NCBI RefSeq assembly: GCF_025506335.1
Contig: NZ_JANZYO010000004.1
Span: forward strand, 372,001 to 436,000
From: Mumia quercus
GTDB lineage: Bacteria > Actinomycetota > Actinomycetes > Propionibacteriales > Nocardioidaceae
Direction of reading: 5' to 3'
Length of the DNA: 64,000 nt
Shown here: in pieces, positions 63,467-64,000 of the stretch
Position numbering within the stretch: position 1 is the stretch's first letter
Layout: the number at the start of each line of letters is the position of its first letter
Made by a program: the position numbers and the translations under genes
Notes under the pieces: generated by a model
What the model saw: the letters and a program-made list of their open reading frames with translations, nothing else
Database searches by the model: none
What the model was told of the DNA's origin: nothing

Positions 63467-64000
63467 TCAGCGGGTGTGGCTCCAGATCCCGACCTTGTTG
63501 ATCTCGAAGCTGGAGAACACGAGGTCGCTGTTCCCGTCGTGGTCGAGGTCGGCGATCTTCGCGCCGCCGGCCTGTCCCCAGCCCTCCGACTCCGGCAGCA
63601 CGTGCTGGGCGAAGACTCCGGGGGCGGTCTGCTCGATCCAGTAGAGGCGGAAGGCGCCGTCGCCGGAGACGGCGAGGTCGAGATCGCCGTCGCCGTCGAT
63701 GTCACCGAAGCCGGTCTTGCCGGGAGCCGCCTGTCCGGGGCGCGGGCTCGCGGTGAACTCGGCACCGGGGTCGACCGTCGAGGCGAGGGGGGCGACCGAC
63801 CACGGCGCGCGCGGGTCGGCGCCCGGGGTCAGGAGGAACACGTCGGGCTCGGCGCGCAGGAACACCGGCGGACCCGGGTTGCCTGCGGTGGTGTTGGTGT
63901 GGTTGACGCCGACCCAGCGGTCCTCGCCGTCACCGAAGAGGTTGTCGACACGGTGGAGGCTGAACGACGGGCCCTGGCCGCGGCTGATCTCGTGCTTCTC
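63467..64000 (-). CDS. FG-GAP/VCBS repeat protein, C-terminal part (cut by window edge)
   Basis: The frame is open to the window edge, so at least 177 C-terminal residues are present and the 5' end is missing. Two calcium-loop repeats are visible: DIDGDGDLDLAVSGDG and DLDHDGNSDLVFSS, the D-x-D-G-D/N-x-x-D pattern of FG-GAP/VCBS blades. Preceding sequence includes DGEDRWVGVNHTNTTAGNPGPPVFL. Such beta-propeller proteins are usually secreted or surface-bound; the N-terminal signal and other domains are outside. It ends IWSHTR. Confidence 0.85.
   Translation of the reverse strand, partial: EKHEISRGQGPSFSLHRVDNLFGDGEDRWVGVNHTNTTAGNPGPPVFLRAEPDVFLLTPGADPRAPWSVAPLASTVDPGAEFTASPRPGQAAPGKTGFGDIDGDGDLDLAVSGDGAFRLYWIEQTAPGVFAQHVLPESEGWGQAGGAKIADLDHDGNSDLVFSSFEINKVGIWSHTR

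Noticed and set aside
49295-64000. Integrated element using tRNA-Leu as attachment site
   Set aside because: By eye I found no second copy of the tRNA 3' end, no integrase and no transposase within the window. The far end may lie outside, so only an accessory region is claimed.

Overview
The window is the chromosomal replication-origin region of a high-GC actinobacterium. The gene order rpmH-rnpA-yidD-yidC-jag-rsmG-parA-parB on one side of oriC and dnaA-dnaN-gnd-recF-dciA-gyrB-gyrA on the other is the classic actinobacterial origin block. The DLW-39 micro-protein, DUF3566, DUF6049, CrgA and the FhaA/FhaB/PstP/RodA/PbpA/PknB cluster are all Actinobacteria-restricted or typical. Codon use (very GC-rich third positions, many GTG starts) and gene content would fit Nocardioidaceae (Nocardioides/Aeromicrobium-like), but the genus is an inference.

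Region 1 (1-7.6 kb) holds the end of a cca gene, then DUF6049, murJ, a membrane pseudokinase, trxB and trxA on the plus strand. A SigR/SigH-type promoter precedes trxB. Region 2 (7.6-12.8 kb) is the minus-strand segregation, ribosome-assembly and membrane-insertion block, studded with three parS sites. Region 3 (12.8-26.1 kb) holds the origin: DnaA boxes lie on both sides of dnaA, oriC lies between dnaA and dnaN, and gnd, recF, dciA, gyrB, gyrA and DUF3566 follow, with a fourth parS-like site between gyrB and gyrA. A 14-bp AT-rich palindrome occurs just downstream of parB and again, as a 20-bp palindrome, inside the dnaA linker-coding region.

Region 4 (26.2-38.6 kb) starts with tRNA-Ile, DLW-39 and tRNA-Ala. 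It continues with genes that are not normally at this position: an EamA exporter with a divergent TetR, an SGNH hydrolase, an oligopeptide-type ABC transporter whose inner permease and both ATPases are fused in one 886-residue chain, glyA, SURF1, DUF3817, an enoyl-CoA hydratase and a membrane-anchored basic protein.

Region 5 (38.6-49.1 kb) returns to the conserved origin-proximal set: cyclophilin, rhomboid protease, DUF881 and crgA, then the minus-strand Ser/Thr-kinase and cell-elongation operon fhaA-fhaB-pstP-rodA-pbpA-pknB, whose genes mostly overlap by 4 nt. The crgA-pknB gap carries a second cluster of DnaA-box-like sequences.

Region 6 (49.3-64 kb) is accessory. It begins at tRNA-Leu(CAG) with an AbiE-like two-gene toxin-antitoxin pair whose nucleotidyltransferase (toxin) gene is split by a frameshift. 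Small regulator/enzyme modules follow: a GntR with a divergent D-lactate-type FAD/Fe-S dehydrogenase, a TetR with an alpha/beta hydrolase, and a TetR with a divergent quinone-oxidoreductase-like enzyme. The remainder comprises arfB, a CoA-binding protein, a secreted HNH nuclease-like lipoprotein, a beta-lactamase-family hydrolase and the 3' part of an FG-GAP repeat protein cut by the window edge.

No rRNA, CRISPR array, IS element or prophage was seen.
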